64,000 nt of DNA, taken from the NCBI GenBank assembly GCA_002110485.1, contig MOWL01000071.1, positions 527,377 through 591,376 on the forward strand, given 5' to 3'. This DNA is from Emergomyces orientalis. Its lineage: Eukaryota; Ascomycota; Eurotiomycetes; Onygenales; Ajellomycetaceae. Positions 1 through 13,761 of the stretch are shown in pieces (the first letter of the stretch is position 1; each line of letters starts with the position of its first letter). The translations under genes were made by a program, and so were the position numbers. The notes under the pieces are model-generated. The model was not told the origin of the DNA. It did not search any database and saw nothing but the letters and a program-made list of their open reading frames with translations.

Positions 1-2991
1 AGACAGGGGGCGAAGGGATCGTCCTTTGAATATTGTAACTATGTACATCTTAACAGAGGAGGAACTAACTTGTCTGTCCCCCGCTTCGTCACCTCTACAG
101 CTATCCTACAACAGTATCCATCCAACACCTACCAGATACCATACTCACCTCCCTAATTCATCAGTATGCGAACAATTACCAGCCCAACAGACTTTGTCGC
201 TGTCTCTGTATGTGCCTTTATTCCTATGTGTACGGAAAGCAGGGAAAATATGGGCTCAGGCAGGGGATACAATGAAACAATGAACAAGTTGGATGAACAG
301 GTTGGGATACCGCCTCCCGAAAACACGAAACCCAACCGCTCTCCATGTTATCAGTTCACAGGTGCATGTATCCATTTCTAATTGAGCTGATTTGTTTTGA
401 GGAAATATATGGAGACAAAATCTACAAAGGGTGGGGCGTACAGATGCAGACAAAACTTCTTGGAATGATGAGTTTGACACGCTCTTTGGGGGAAAGTTAG
501 TTCAAAGCTGCGTACCCAAAATTTAAATAATAATGCTAGTACGTACTTGGCGTTAGCAGTTTTAGGTATGTGGGATGTGAAAACACGAAATAAACAAGGA
601 TCCGGATTGACATATGAACCTTGACTTAAAGAGAAATGCCCGATCACGCGGAAGGATAGGGACTACATCAACCAGAGTGTGTGCACAACATGCATACACC
701 AATGTTGGAATATATATTGCAAGTGTATGGGAAACTATAAAGATCCCTGATTTCGATTTCGCTGGGGAGGTAGTTACAAAATACGGGTGTTCGGTCAAGA
801 TATACAAGGTAGGTTTGCAGTGCTGTACTTTTTGAACAATAAATAGATTTGTTTGGGTAGATATTGGACATAAATCTACCCAGCCGACAGGAAAACGTTT
901 TACATACCTCTCCACGGCTCATCCGTCTACGAATCTCCCTGGCAAGCCCTCTGTAGATCTCTAATTTCCTGGCAACATGGGAGCTGGAGTTAAGCGCGCG
1001 TGAACAGGAAGTCAGCGAAAAATATTCAGCCCGGCTAACCAAACTTAGTTAGCTGCTCACTTCCCCTAATTGACATGGCGCCTAAATACAACATCTGAAT
1101 TGTGGCAGAGAGGGCATCAAACTGTTTACCTGGTGAACATCTTCTGGTGTTATTGATGAAGGAATGGTCACCACTGAGGTTCCAGCTAAATTCCTGTCAC
1201 GGAAGTACTCTGCCAACTGCGAAAAGTTCTTGGCTGCTGGCAGTCCCGTCTAGAAGACCACGGAAGTGCCAAATGGTGAAATATCTGATCAAAAGTTATA
1301 TTCGTCAATCGCCAAGGAGATTGTTGCAGACATTGACTGTAGGATGAAAGGGCCTGGTGAGAGGTGTTTCTTCTATATAGACACCTGTATAAACGTGATT
1401 GGGGCTCCCAGACATGCGCTCACTGCGGAGCCATTAGCCGTATCTGGGATGCTGAGTGGCCCTGATCTTCTTCGGCTGCCAGTCCTCCAGCTTGGTACCG
1501 ATATACCGCCCACTTGCAAACGGTACGGCACAGCACCGTGGCAGCAAAGTCACTAGCAATGGGAAATTTAATTATATGAACTTGAGATTTCACTCTCGAT
1601 TCATATTTGCCAAACCTAGATATTCATAATGGTTCACGCAATGCGGCAGCCTTGGGACGGTCAAGAACCCATCCTTTCTTAAACATGCATTAGAGACCCT
1701 TTATTGTATCCTCTGATAATTTTTATACGATGCTGCTCTATTCGGATGAATGCCAGTGCTCATTCTTAGCCGGTACGGGTAATCCGTATGGTTAGGATCT
1801 ATAGTCCCCAGCATGATTGGAAATGTATCTGCCCAGCATGTGGTTCACTAAGATAAATCATATCCTCCTAGGCTTCAAAAACAGCTATCAAATTTACCAG
1901 AACGATAATGCACGGGAGCTAAAGGACCAAAACTGTCATTATTCGAGAAACAGCGGCAATGTCTTACAAAATATAAATTCAACGTCCCCTAGGTACTCGT
2001 TACTGGCCGGGCTACCCTATTAATAATTTTTCTGTCCTGTCCCGATATCTACGGCCACGGATGCCACCAGATAAACCTCAACTTTAGAGCGTTGCTTCCA
2101 AAGCTATTTTTCCTTTCTTGCAGAATCCGCCTGACGCCTTCATTCGAAGCAGTGGCCGTCGTGGGCGTTGGTGTGGAGAGCTGCATACCATCTTTGGCGA
2201 ACGAGAACTGAACCAGCAAGTGAACGCAGAGGAAGTATTCAACCAAGGACCATGGGCCAATCTGGCCGCGGTTAGAATGCTTTTTGCAATCTGGAATTCG
2301 CCGGACAGCGAATCAAATGTAGATAGAGTGTCAAAAAGACTATTATTGAGTCTTCCCCTTTTGTGAGGAGTTTGAAAATACACACTGTTGTCGTGCACTA
2401 CGAAAAGGAATAGCTCTCGGGTTTAATCACACAACATTCGGCTGATTGCTTGAACAGTTTCGGCATGACGTCTGCCCAGAGCATCTTAACTCAGACTAAA
2501 ACTGAAAACATGGTGATGGTTTGTTCAAGTTTATTTGAGTTTCCTGACATTTGCTAAGAAACTTTTCCTTTCATTCTCGTTTGCAGCTTGCCCATATTTT
2601 CATTATCAATGACACCTGGATCTAACGGGGGGCAAGAAAATATATATCACTGGCCCACTTGCTATCGTTCCACCAGATTTTTACCGTTTGAATACTACGT
2701 GACTCGAGCCTCGTCACATTCCAGAACGCGGGCTCATGTGGAGAATAGAGACCGAGAGAGTTTTTTTTTTTTTGCTGCTCAACCAAAATTTAACATGCGC
2801 CAGCAATTCATGATTTCTGTTAACTTTTGATCGGTTTTTGTTTCGGGTTTTTCCCGGTCGTATCCCTTTTGAGTTTTCTATTAATTAATATTCCAGTTTT
2901 TCGGGTTCTCAATTCCCACCATCACCTTCCTTTTCTGCGGAGCGGGCACACCTCTTTGTGTTGCTAATTTTTATCTATCGATTCCAATAAC
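1..2991. other. Non-coding left flank
   Basis: Only short, uncorrelated open frames are present, none with a recognisable domain, plausible start context or splice-joined continuation. Base composition is mixed, with no transposon protein traces. A T-run at about 2760-2772 and an A/T-rich patch near 2880-2892 lie in the last 250 bases and probably belong to the promoter of the monooxygenase gene that starts at 2992. I see nothing else I can support. Confidence 0.6.
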
Positions 2992-4426
2992 ATGTCTACT
3001 ACTCCGTATACAATTCTGGTCCTGGGCGGCGGCATTGCGGGCATTGCCTCTGCTCTCGCACTCTCTAAAAACCTCACTCCCCTGCTCCCTAATCTCAGAA
3101 TCGTGATTTACGAGCTCCGCGATGTCCCTTCAACTTCTGGTGGTGCGATCAACCTCACCCCCGTCGCCCATAGACACCTCGATCAGTTAGGTGTGCTCGA
3201 AGAGCTGCAAGATTTGGGCCCTCAAGGGGGCATGGAAGTTGATGAGATAGAGATTTTCTCCTCACATAGCGGCAAAAGAATGGGGGCTATCGACTTTGCA
3301 GGCAAAGACGGCAAGGGTTACGGTGGGTATAAGGGTCGACGTATAATGCGTATATGCCTTCAGCTGGCTATGATTTCTGCGGTAGAGAAACTTAGTAATG
3401 TTGAAATGGTGTTCGGGAAAAAGGTTGTGGGCGGTATTGAGACCGACAAACGCGTTACAATTTATTTCGAGGATGGCTCTTTTGCGAAAGGTGATCTGGC
3501 TTTGGGGTGTGATGGTGTACATTCAGCTACGAGAGCAAACATTGTCGACCCCGGTATGACATCGGAGTATACGGGGATTTCCTTCATTCAGGCCACGATA
3601 AAGTCGGAGATAATAAGGTCCCCTAAGCACTTTAAGGTTACGGCGCTGAATAAGTCGAGGTATGGGGCGATAATGACAACGTATTGCGATAGTCAAAAAG
3701 AGGATATGTTCGTGGCGGCATTGGCAGAAGTCGATGAGGACCGTTTGACTTTTGAAATATGCAAATATCAGGCTGCAGATTCGTGGAAAACGAAGAACAC
3801 TGCCATTATGATCTTGAGAAATGATATTCAGAATCGTTTTGGGAAATCAGCACTGCCGTGCATTCGCGAGATCGCGGAAAAATGCTGGGATTGGTTTCTG
3901 TATCCCGTGTATCATATACGTCCTGGAGGGAAATGGTGTACAGAGAGGGTCATGTTACTAGGTGATGCCGCTCATGCCGTACGTATTCACATATATATCT
4001 CCTCCTCTCTTGTTCGCCTGCAAAAATTGATCAGCTATCCATTCACACACTCATGGATATACCAAACTAACTTGGGTGATATTTTCACAGATGCCCCCCA
4101 AAGACGAATCAGCCTCCTACGCCCTAGACGACGCCATCCTTTTCGCTCGCGTCCTCGCAGAATATATTTATGAACCCGTCTCTGAAGCCTTCCGCGTCTA
4201 CGAATCCCTCCGTCGTCAAGCCATCGACAACGCATACAAAACCGCCTCGGAAAACTGGGCCCACAACAGAGACAGTAGCCGTCTTTCGAACATGTTCGAG
4301 GAATGGCTCACGCCCTTTAATTTAATGCGGGAAAAGAAGAAAAATACGAGCGCATGGGTGTTTGATGCAATGACTGTCAATATCCCGCCCCCGAAAAAAA
4401 TGTCACGTCAGTCAGGAATCCGTTGA
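2992..4426 (+). CDS. FAD-dependent monooxygenase (salicylate hydroxylase-like)
   Basis: Two exons, 2992-3978 and 4091-4426, give 440 residues; the 112-base intron is GTACGT...ACAG with a CTAAC-like branch site. Residues 12-17 (GGGIAG) form the Rossmann dinucleotide fold, E41 ends the second strand and would bind the FAD ribose, the DG motif is at 174-175 (ALGCDGVHSATR) and the GD motif at 324-325 (LLGDAAHA). The intron falls exactly after GDAAHA, and the joined exon continues MPPKDE, as in group A flavoprotein monooxygenases. This family uses NAD(P)H and O2 to hydroxylate aromatic or related small molecules in the cytosol; the substrate here cannot be told from sequence. The gene stands alone, with no polyketide synthase, peptide synthetase or transporter nearby, so membership of a secondary-metabolite cluster is not supported. 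The start is the first ATG, 10 codons before the glycine motif. The stop is TGA, which shows that UGA is a stop in this genome. Confidence 0.9.
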
Positions 4427-7400
4427 TATTGGTTATTATTCTCTCCGCTTGGCTGCATGTGGCCTCTTTACCCCTGGGAGGAACTATTTGCGTTCCAGAT
4501 CCCCTTGGCCCGCCCCCATGTATCAGTCTGCTTTACGCCGTGTACTATATGTTGCATTTTTCCCATTTTCTTCCTTGTCATTTTCATTACTGTTACAAAT
4601 AGGAGCGGCGCTTGCTTGTTATTCCAATTTTATAAACCTTTATAACATTAAATGCTATTTATATCACCGCCAGGGACTATATAGATTTTGTATCAGTAGA
4701 AATTAATAATATAAAATTATATATTTCTCCAGTTGGTAATGAATTGGTTTTCTACACTCATTTGCAAAACCCATTATTTCTTCGGTACGGCCTCAAAAGA
4801 AGTTTAGCAGGCCTCAGGTTTATTTTTTGTGCCTGCTCAAGGAAGATTTTTCTGCGATGCTGCGCTGAAAAGGAATCTGGATTCCCCTTTATCCTCTATC
4901 ACTGAATTCGAATCAACCTAAAGGACTTGAGGCCTGGGGATGTGTTTGTTGTTGGCCATAACGACTTGGATGCGTTACATATCAAAACCAAGGGTTGAGG
5001 TTCCCTCGCCCCCACCCGGAATTCTGCTGTCCGCCTGTGCCCTCATACACGCTTGTTGCCATAAGTCTTATTCGCGACCCTTCTACCACCTTCCTCGATG
5101 TTAAACAAGAGGTTCGATGAAGTATGTGCTGGCTTTCATAGGCGCTTTTAAATAAACGTGAAGTGTGTATCCACAACCGTTTTTCAGTATATAGATCAAT
5201 CTTCACCCATCAGCAACTTTCGGGGGGGATGCGGCCAAAATCTCCTAATATTAGGAACAAAAGCGTGAGCGAGAATGGTAGTAGAGCACTCCTAGTTATT
5301 TCATTGCTCATCTTTATACTTATTTAAGGCAATTGATCTGTTTTGAAACGTCTTTGATGACGCAAAGCCCTGAAACCTATTGGGATGAATATGTGTATAT
5401 TTCCTACTCTTCCCCGCCGAACCCCCATGATGACTCTCTCATAAGAGAATATGTCTTGTTAAAAATTAATGGTTTACAATACAACGAAAGGGTCCTAATC
5501 AGAGCTTGATGGCTGTTCACTTCGGCAGCCTATATATAATGTTTATAAGCCTTGAATGAATACCGACGTCGAACCTTGGCTGCACCATGTACCTGCTGAG
5601 GTGTACATCATTCCTAGCCAACGGGGCGTCAATATTTCAGAATACTGACAACAAGTGCAAAGCCCAATCGCTTTTAGGAACCATACATATATAGGCCTCC
5701 CCTAAGATGAGACCGATGGGCGGATAGAGTTCGAGTACCAGGATCCGCCGAACAGTCCACTACTGCATAGGCTGGAGCAACCCAAATGGGCAACCCGAGG
5801 CCCCAATGACACCGCATCACGCACAAATATAGATATCATCCCCGATCACAGTTGCATTACAATTTTTGAAAGGCATTGATTTCGGTGGAGTTTAGCCCCC
5901 CAAAGGTCAAATGAAATGCCCCAAGGTGGGCTATACGCAGTATGTGATGAACCATAATCCATGTTGATATAAACCACTTCCCAGATTCTTCGTTAAATAA
6001 TCGAGCCAACCCTACTGCTGTTTTTGATGATTCTCAGACACAGTTAGTAGTCCGCCGTAGTTAGGCGATATCCGCTTTGACTTGCCAGGGAAGCCCACAG
6101 AGTCCACGTACCTATCTTCTAACGGCCCAGATATTACTGATTCTTGCATTCAAGAAAGGTTTGTACGGGAATGTATTTATGGTCAGATAATGTTTGGAGT
6201 CTGCTGGGAAACCACATCTGCTACGCTTGACCTTCTGCCATTCGATAAATCTGTCTATCTAAAGACCTTAAGTGCATAAATTGACTCGTACACCCGCATA
6301 AAAGGACAGATCTGGATAGCAGTTGGACTCCCAACTGAGGTCAGGCAGCATTGAAGACGTAACATATGCGGCGCCGTTATGGATAAAGAGTGTATCTTTT
6401 GATATCCACTCCGAAACTTCGAGTAGCTGGCTTCTGTTTCGGAAGGGTATCAAGAACAGAAGATAAATAAAAAAAAGGTTCAGCGTGTAAAGGGTAAAAT
6501 TAGAACTGGAAACGAGCAACGGGGCCATGACTTTGTTTGTGGAGGTTGTTCCTCCTCGAGGAGTTTTGTTATTATTGACCTGGTTAATTCCGATATGCAT
6601 GGAGAGCTTCTTCGGCCTCCTCCCATGTAACGGTGCTGAGCTAGAAAGCCAAACCCGTTAGCATAATTCAGGCAACAAGCGAAGCTTGATACTCTCAGTT
6701 GAAACCTGTCAGGTGCAGTATGAGATCGGATGTATTCCTTACAGTTCGATTCTCGGTTCGAGAAGAATGAAGCTGGTCTAAAAAATCCCAAGGAAAATAA
6801 AACGTTAGAACCTCCAATCGCTCAAAGAATAACAGTGATATATCTATCCCTGTCAAAACCCAATCTGTGGTTTTGTTCTTCGTCAGCTTCGAAGCTTCAA
6901 CAAACCCCCTTGTCTTCCAGAGCTGCAAGGGGGCCATCATTGGTGACATTTTTTGGGGCGAGCAGCTTTCTTAGCGAATGGGGTTTTTCAGAGCGACCCA
7001 ACAAAAAACTAGCGACCCATGTTGGATAAAAAATTGCATGGAAGATAGCTGTCATCTGTCAATCCCATTTTCACATCCTGCAGGAAAGAGGAACCTTATC
7101 CTATCATTTGCCCATACGCATTCATCATTATCGGTCGCCTAGCAGCTCGGAGTGAAATTCAAGCGTCGAAGTCCTCGGCCCACAAAGCTAACTACTGCAA
7201 CAAATAAGGACTTCAGTTAACCAAAACCTGACAATACTGAGGCCACGGACATCCCGCCCTTTTCTCCGTCCAGTCCATATGGCAATTTTCTGATACCATA
7301 ATAACAAGGGTTAATTATTACCAGAAGAGTCACAACCCACCCATGCGTCGAAGCTAGTCCCTTCACATTCCCATTCCACCGGTAAGGAAAAGAAGAGACC

Positions 7401-10400
7401 AGGCATTGCGCTACCTTTGTTTTAAATCTTTACCCGGAATGGCGGTAAGGCAGCTTGCATGAACATATTTCCCCGCAGCTGTTGCACCAAGAAAAGAACA
7501 AAAAGAACAGAGAAAATAATCCCTACAAAATTTTGGTATGAACCGTTAAAGAAGTATCTCACCATCGTCTGAGTTTCGAGGGAAAAAGAAAAGAGGCGGA
7601 CCGTGTGTGGTGCATCGGCCAAACGATCTTTCTCTGCTGGTAGCAAGTGACAAGCTGGATACAATTTTCCACCTATTTTTTTTAATCCCAAGCCGCTCTA
7701 ACCCTGGAGCTGCACTGAGACTGCTAGTGAAGGCAGTTGCAATGTCAATATTTGCCAACCAGATCTGAGCTAGGCACTTTGCTCGGCTCAATTGTCCTTC
7801 AGGGCTGAAACCGCTGTTGGCTTGCAAGGGGCCAGTGGAAGGAGAATGGAATGATTCGAAGAAGGATTGTTAAATACAGCACATGGCTGGAAGACTGAGT
7901 GGGATCTAGTAGGTCGCTTCTAAACTCCCGTCATCCGTTTATGCATCTCCTGGCGAGGAGAACTGGGCTGTGACACCAATATGATAGCAACTAATAATAA
8001 CAATGAAGGGCTTGTCTTAAAAAGAAGGCGAAAAAAAAAAGACACTAAAGGATATTTCTGATTTGCGGGAGAAAATTATTACTTTTTTTTTCGCATCGGC
8101 AACTTTCGCCCTGCGCCTGATGGATGAACAAAAGGTAGATGGATGGAGGCGGAAATGCCTCATTCCTAATAGGCTGATTATTTCCAAAGTGCATGGATTA
8201 TTTATTATTTTAGTTACACTTCAGTTTATTCCAACGAATAATATGAGTTTTGCGGCAGGCAGTTTTTGTCAATTGAGGCATGTTGAAAAAAGAAAATCCT
8301 CGACTGAGAAGGCGAAAAAGCAAAAAGTATCCAGGTTGTCGGTTAACAAACGGAAAAAGAAAGAGATGACAATCAAAAAAAGGAAAGAAGGAAAAAAGAA
8401 AAAAGCGGTCACTTAAGTCTTGCGCTGAGTTGTGGTATTTTCCTTTTACTCAGTATTCTTTTTCGCTCTGTTCACTCTTGTTCCATTTTACAATTCGTCC
8501 TCGGCTGCAAACGAAGTGATACAAATTACGAGAAATTGGTTGGCGGGTAGGGCGATCGATGACATCAATAATTCGATAATTGGTGATGATAACTCAGATC
8601 ACCCGTTTGTATTGACCTTGGATTCCATGGATTTGGGGAAGTTATGGCTTGATTCATGACGATCGCAGATGTTTTGATTCATGTTCGTTCGTCGTGAATG
8701 TTGATGGAAGGTGGCATGTATGTATGTATGTATGTATGATCGACCTTATCATATAATATGGATACCAGCTTTTTATACCTCTGGAAGATATAGATTGTCA
8801 TTTATTCTTGGCTGAGAAATTCAAATGGGCAGCTGCATTTTGTTCTGGAAGAAAAGTAGATCTACCAAGGTAATTATTATTGGAGTATCATCCCTTCAAA
8901 CCCAGGCCTCTAGCGACCAACAGAGCTTGCCTGGTACAAAGTAGCTGGAAATGATTATGCAGAAATGTGCAGAGGTGTCTAGAGCACTTAGATATTTTAT
9001 GAACAGTTTATTGCCATATCCTGTAATATGCATTGAACCATCAGAGTGCATATGCAATGGTCCGTATGGGGTCAATAACATTGCAGAGCACAGTACATTT
9101 TAGTGCTGGCTCGTCTCCGCATGTATGTACTGTACAGACAGTGATAATGCCCATCTGTCTGAACTGCGAAGCTAGCATGCTTTTAACAAAGCTGCAGGAC
9201 GGTAGATGATCATAGTCTGTACGGATTCTCCGGAGATGGACCTCTCAGCCAAAATTTCTGCAACTGCCAAGCGATTAGCAAAAGAGTTGATACACCTGGC
9301 GTGAGCTAGGAAACTTTTTGACTGTAGCTAGTTAGAGGAAAACCCTATTTGCAGCCATTCAATGGCTTCTGAGTATCAAGAATATGCATGTACTATACCT
9401 TGTGAATATATATATACGTACTATTTTCAAGGGTTGATGAAATCATGTAAACCTGATGTGTCCCCGTCGTAGGTCTTTTGCTCTTTATTTCGTTTTTTGC
9501 TAGTTTTTGATATTAGCTTGTTACCATCAATTAGGGAATTTGAGCATTGACCAAGTTTTAGTATGTCAGCCTTAATCAGTACCAAAAAACAAAAAACCTG
9601 GTATTGACTAAAGCTATTTCTCCGAGGATGGATCGTCATCATCATCATCATCAGCAGCAGCACAATATTCATCGTTCACTAGTCGAGGTAAAAATGAAAT
9701 ATCCGTCTCAAATACCGAAATGCCCTAGTCAATCATGCGAATATCAACAGTCATGCAAAAGTGATATTTTGAAATCTGCCCAGCATGGCTTCAGAGATTG
9801 CCCAAAGCTAAAATTAATATGCGTGCTTTTCTAGTATATTCGCTTAAGGCTAGCGTCCACGGGTTGACCTGATTGGCCTAGTGGGGAAAGCCCATGCCCA
9901 AAGAATCCCCCCTCATATCATTGATTCATTGGCCCATGGGCCGGCTTGTGTCTATGGTAAGTTGCGGGATTGGATCGCCTGCTGCGGGTAGCCTTAATCC
10001 ACCCAAAATTCCAGAGCCAGAGTTATGGCATGGAGACGCGCCAGTAGTAGTGAGTTACATCCGTCCCGCCTTTTCACTTTCGCTTTCCCTTTCCTTTTCC
10101 CTTTCCCTGCCGTTTTCACTTTTCACAGAGTTGAAGAATTGAGAAGTGAGATTATATCGAAATTGAGAAGCCAATTTCAAAATGATAATTTGATATTGAA
10201 CCCTTCTTGCCACGCAAGGCAAGGGTTGAGGGAGGAATGTGCAGCGGCCGTTTCTGAATCTGCTTTTTCATCTTGTCCAATGATCCCAGTTCAAAATACT
10301 CCGTACTTGCTTCTTGACTCTCACATTCCTGTCGCAACTGTGGACTGCTAAAATATGACAGTATTAACATAACAATGACTGTACTCTCAGCTTGTGGAGA

Positions 10401-11814
10401 GTGACAATCAATTTCGGCATCCCTAAAGCAGCTGCAAGGTTTTGTAGCTTCTCACGTGTGAGCAACGTGTGCCGCGAATGGCGTCTGTATCCTTTGTTGT
10501 AGTGCAGAGAGGGCTAGTTATGCCACTACAGATGGATATTTCCCAATGTCTCTGGGGAGGTAACGTTGAACGATACGGACCAGTGATGTTCATGTCCACC
10601 GTAGTGTAGCAACGACAAGTGTGAGCATTGTTTGGCACTTGAACGGGTAGAAATTATGGCTGACAGGCCAGCTGGAGTATATTTCTGTATGGTAATGTAC
10701 GCTGCTTTCAGTACCTGGCTGTCAGGGCCAAGCCTGTAACGTATTGATATCCGTGTATCAATACGTAATTTATTCCACCATCGAACAAGATGTTACAACC
10801 GCCAGCGAAACCTGGAAACCAAGCAGCAAGTCCAGGGCGGGTTAATCTGCTGACTCTGGAGAACAGGCTGTGGCTGAAATCACTGGTTCTTAATTGAATA
10901 TTCCATAGCAAAGTGTGAAATGAAGGCTGCTAGGCAGGAACATCATGATGAAAAAGCAGCACACTGCATTTCTCAGGTAACTATGTTTTTATGCATATCC
11001 AGTTTCTCCGTAGCAAGCTGATAGAACTGCGCCATTAATAATATTGTACTCGGAGTAGTTCGGGGAGATACAGCAGGCTTACATATCAGGCAAGCCTCCA
11101 GGCAGCCTACAGCCAGCCAGCAAGCCAGCCCAGCACTGGGCGCCTTAACCAGGAGGCAGGTACCAGAAGCATTTTCCTGCCAACCACGCACTTTTTGCAT
11201 AGCCTGCTTGTCACTCCCACCATATGCGAGGCCAGGGGGTACGAAGTAGTCGGGAAAACGAAAAATACCGTCATGTAAGCAAGACTGGGCTCCGAAAATA
11301 CGGGCTATCCTGCGACGGCACCGCTAAGGACCAGCCCTAAAGGAAACCTTCTGTGTACCCAGAAGTGGCTTTTCGCAGGAGGGGACAGCAGTGCAACAGA
11401 GAAACTGCCCATGACTGGCTGGTGGGCGCAGGCTTGTGGTTTTCGCAGCAGCGCCATCGCCGACCGACTCGGGCACTAGTCAGAAGTACTGAGATTGATT
11501 GGGGTTCAGACAATCAGAGGTCATCAGAGGCAATCATACTCTGTAGGTATTCATGGTATTCATATTTACGGAGGTAACGATCACTACAGAAGGTACCACC
11601 ATCAAGGACCCAGATACACTTAGTACTGTACAAAAATACCCGCAGACCAGGCCGGGACCAACGACTTGAAGGTGGACTCTACCAGGGTGCCAGCAGTGTT
11701 CCCCCGCCCGTCAGTGGTGCCATCGAAGTGGAGCCAGAGTAGCGCATGTGTACGGCTAAACCGGGGGGAGGGGATTGGGGCTGTATTGAATTATACCGCC
11801 ATGATACCGCTATC
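4427..11814. other. Long gene-free stretch
   Basis: About 7.4 kb without a supportable gene. Open frames here are short and their translations look random or low in complexity, for example a lysine-rich frame at 8063-8416 that simply reflects purine-rich DNA. Small simple repeats occur: an ATGT tetranucleotide run at 8716-8738 and an ATC/CAT trinucleotide run near 9637-9652. A GGCGGAT/ATCCGCC inverted repeat lies near 5718-5750. There are no transposon protein remnants and no strong AT bias. Untranslated RNAs cannot be excluded. Confidence 0.5.
8716..8738. repeat. ATGT tetranucleotide microsatellite
   Basis: Nearly six perfect copies of ATGT in a row within the gene-free stretch. It is likely length-polymorphic between strains; no function is apparent. 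Confidence 0.8.
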
Positions 11815-11915
11815 TCGCTCTCCGCCTCTGCGCTTTCCTCGTTTCTCCTCTTTCTCGCTTTTCCTCTTCTTCTCACTCTCCTCTCGCTCTTCCCGCTTCT
11901 TCTTCTCCTCTTATG
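11815..11915 (+). promoter_or_regulatory. Pyrimidine-rich tract upstream of the zinc-repeat gene
   Basis: The + strand is almost wholly C and T for about 90 bases. Long CT tracts of this kind are common in filamentous-fungal promoters and 5' leaders. It lies about 630-730 bases before the ATG at 12541. Overlapping open frames between 11.66 and 12.28 kb translate to Ser/Leu/Arg-rich low-complexity protein and are read as artefacts of the tract. The regulatory role is inferred from composition and position only. Confidence 0.35.
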
Positions 11916-12308
11916 TTTCCACTCTTCAACCTCACCACTGCCACTCGACACTCGACCGTCTCCATCCCGACATCCAAACCTTCCTGGGTGCTGGAGTTGC
12001 GCCATTCTTCCGTCGCCTTTGTTGGACTGTATCGGCCTCTCGTTCGCTGTTGCTGTCCAGCCTCTCTCCATTCAATCCGCTGTCAGGTCGCTCAGTTCGA
12101 GTGGGCCAATTATCAGTATCTGCTCGACCCGACACGAAAATATCCAGAATCAGGATCCTGGCGCCATCCTACCAGACAAATATCCGTCATACCTATTGAT
12201 CAATCCCGTCGATCTTTCGCGTGCATACCTTCCGACCAACAACTCATCGCCACGCAGGACCATTTAATACCCGTTTTATGATCCAACTCTCCCCATTCGA
12301 TTCTGAGA

Positions 12309-12316
12309 TATAAAAA
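12309..12316 (+). promoter_or_regulatory. TATA box candidate for the zinc-repeat gene
   Basis: TATAAAAA, 225 bases before the ATG at 12541, the best TATA match in this upstream region. The implied 5' leader of about 190-200 bases is usual for a fungal gene. Confidence 0.45.
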
Positions 12317-12540
12317 GGAACTGTCGCTTATCCACGACTAATTCCGCCGATTCGATTGGTATACCCACTTGTTTTTGTTTGGGCTAGTTTCTATGTGTTG
12401 AGTGAATGGTAGCCATACCCAAAATCCCGACATCCTGGATTGATCAATTCTTGGAAACCTTTATATTATTTGTGCAACTCCCCTATCAATATTCGAAATT
12501 CGCCTGAATGCTTATCTAAATCGTTCCCGTTACCGATACA

Positions 12541-13761
12541 ATGACTGAACCAACGACTCCCGCGAAAAACGGCGGGCAGAAGGACGACGGGCTCGGAAAG
12601 TATATGAAGAGAGTGAAGACCGTCCTGAAGGGTCGAAATAGAGGATCTGTCTCCAGCATGACCGACATCATGGGTGAATCCAGCAAGTCAGCAGAAAAAG
12701 CAGCAGTCGTTTCGTCCAGGTAAGCCTCCTTGGACGATTAATTCTTTTGCGAAGAGTTGGTGTTAAGTAGTAGTTGTTAATACTAACCCCTGTATTCACA
12801 TATTTAGCAGTAAGCCAGCTGCAGATACGGTGAAGAAGACTACGACTTCGGAGCCCGTTCAGGTCCACCAGTGGAGCACTCTCCAGCAAGAGAAAGCGCG
12901 TGTTTTGTTCGCCAAGTACGGGTTGACGTTGGAACCAGGTGAATGGATGTCGAAGCCCACCGACAGGAACGTTCAGCGAGTTGAAAAGCCAGTCCGCATG
13001 AGAGTTCGCCGCAACTGCCATCGTTGCCTCACCACATTTGGTGCTGATAAAGTGTGCGCTGGCTGTCAACATTTGCGATGCAAGAAATGCTTCCGTTACC
13101 CGCCTGCGAAGCCCAAGCATGATGGCCATGACAAGGAGAAAGTCAAGGCAGCGGATGCTCCCAAGAAGGTGGTCCTCACAATTCCCTCCCGCACGGGTGG
13201 CCAAGATCTCGTTCGCAAACCGATTAGACAGCGAGTCCGTCGTACCTGCCATCGTTGCCAGGCCCTGTTCATTGGCGATGCCACAGTGTGCGGGGGATGC
13301 GAACACATTCGTTGCAAGAAGTGTCCTAGAGATCCGTATGTTTTCATTTTATATTCAACCGATCGACAAGGATAAATTAATAGTTTTATTTGATTTTACT
13401 AACTGATGTATTCTAGACCGAAATTGAAGAAGTATCCTGACGGCTACCCTGGAGATGTGGAACCACCTTTCGAACCTCAGGAACGCGTATGGCGGAAACC
13501 CAGACTCCGGGTAAGGTGGACATGCCACAAATGTTCAAATATGTTCCAATCTGGGGATAAGATTTGTTCAAGTTGTCAGCATGATCGGTGCACGGATTGT
13601 ATCAGAGACCCGTAAGTTTCCCACACACCATACCTATCTCTGTATGCTAGCTGTACCTAACGAAGGAATCCCTATTCAGGCCCAAGAAAATCAAACCCGA
13701 ACCAGATCCAGAACTTCTCCGACGAGTGGAAGCTCGACTCGCTCAAGTATCGATTTCGTAA
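12541..13761 (+). CDS. Protein with three tandem Cys-rich zinc-binding repeats
   Basis: Four exons (12541-12719, 12808-13335, 13417-13611, 13680-13761) splice to 327 residues; the second exon could instead begin at 12811. The N-terminal 60 residues are basic and polar. Three copies of one module follow, each opening with an Arg-rich lead and showing C-x2-C, a spacer of 9-10, C-x2-C, x4 (usually with His) and C-x2-C, as in CHRC...CAGC...RCKKC. Six cysteines plus a His per repeat suggest two zinc sites, possibly for nucleic-acid or protein binding; this is inference and I do not recognise a named family. The introns after repeats 2 and 3 interrupt the same codon, in the same phase, right after RDP, which points to duplication of an exon-sized unit. 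The C-terminus is short and charged. No transmembrane segment or signal peptide is visible. Confidence 0.85.

Noticed and set aside
5718..5760. tRNA-like B box (GAGTTCGAGTACC) between short inverted repeats.
   Set aside because: No acceptor stem, A box or anticodon arm can be drawn around it.
8063..8416. 117-codon frame with a lysine-rich end.
   Set aside because: The lysines come from a purine-rich stretch. There is no domain, no credible promoter context and no partner exon.
11666..12281. Overlapping open frames of 120-177 codons in three + frames.
   Set aside because: All lie in a CT-rich tract and give Ser/Leu/Phe/Arg-rich low-complexity protein. The region is better read as promoter and leader of the gene at 12541.
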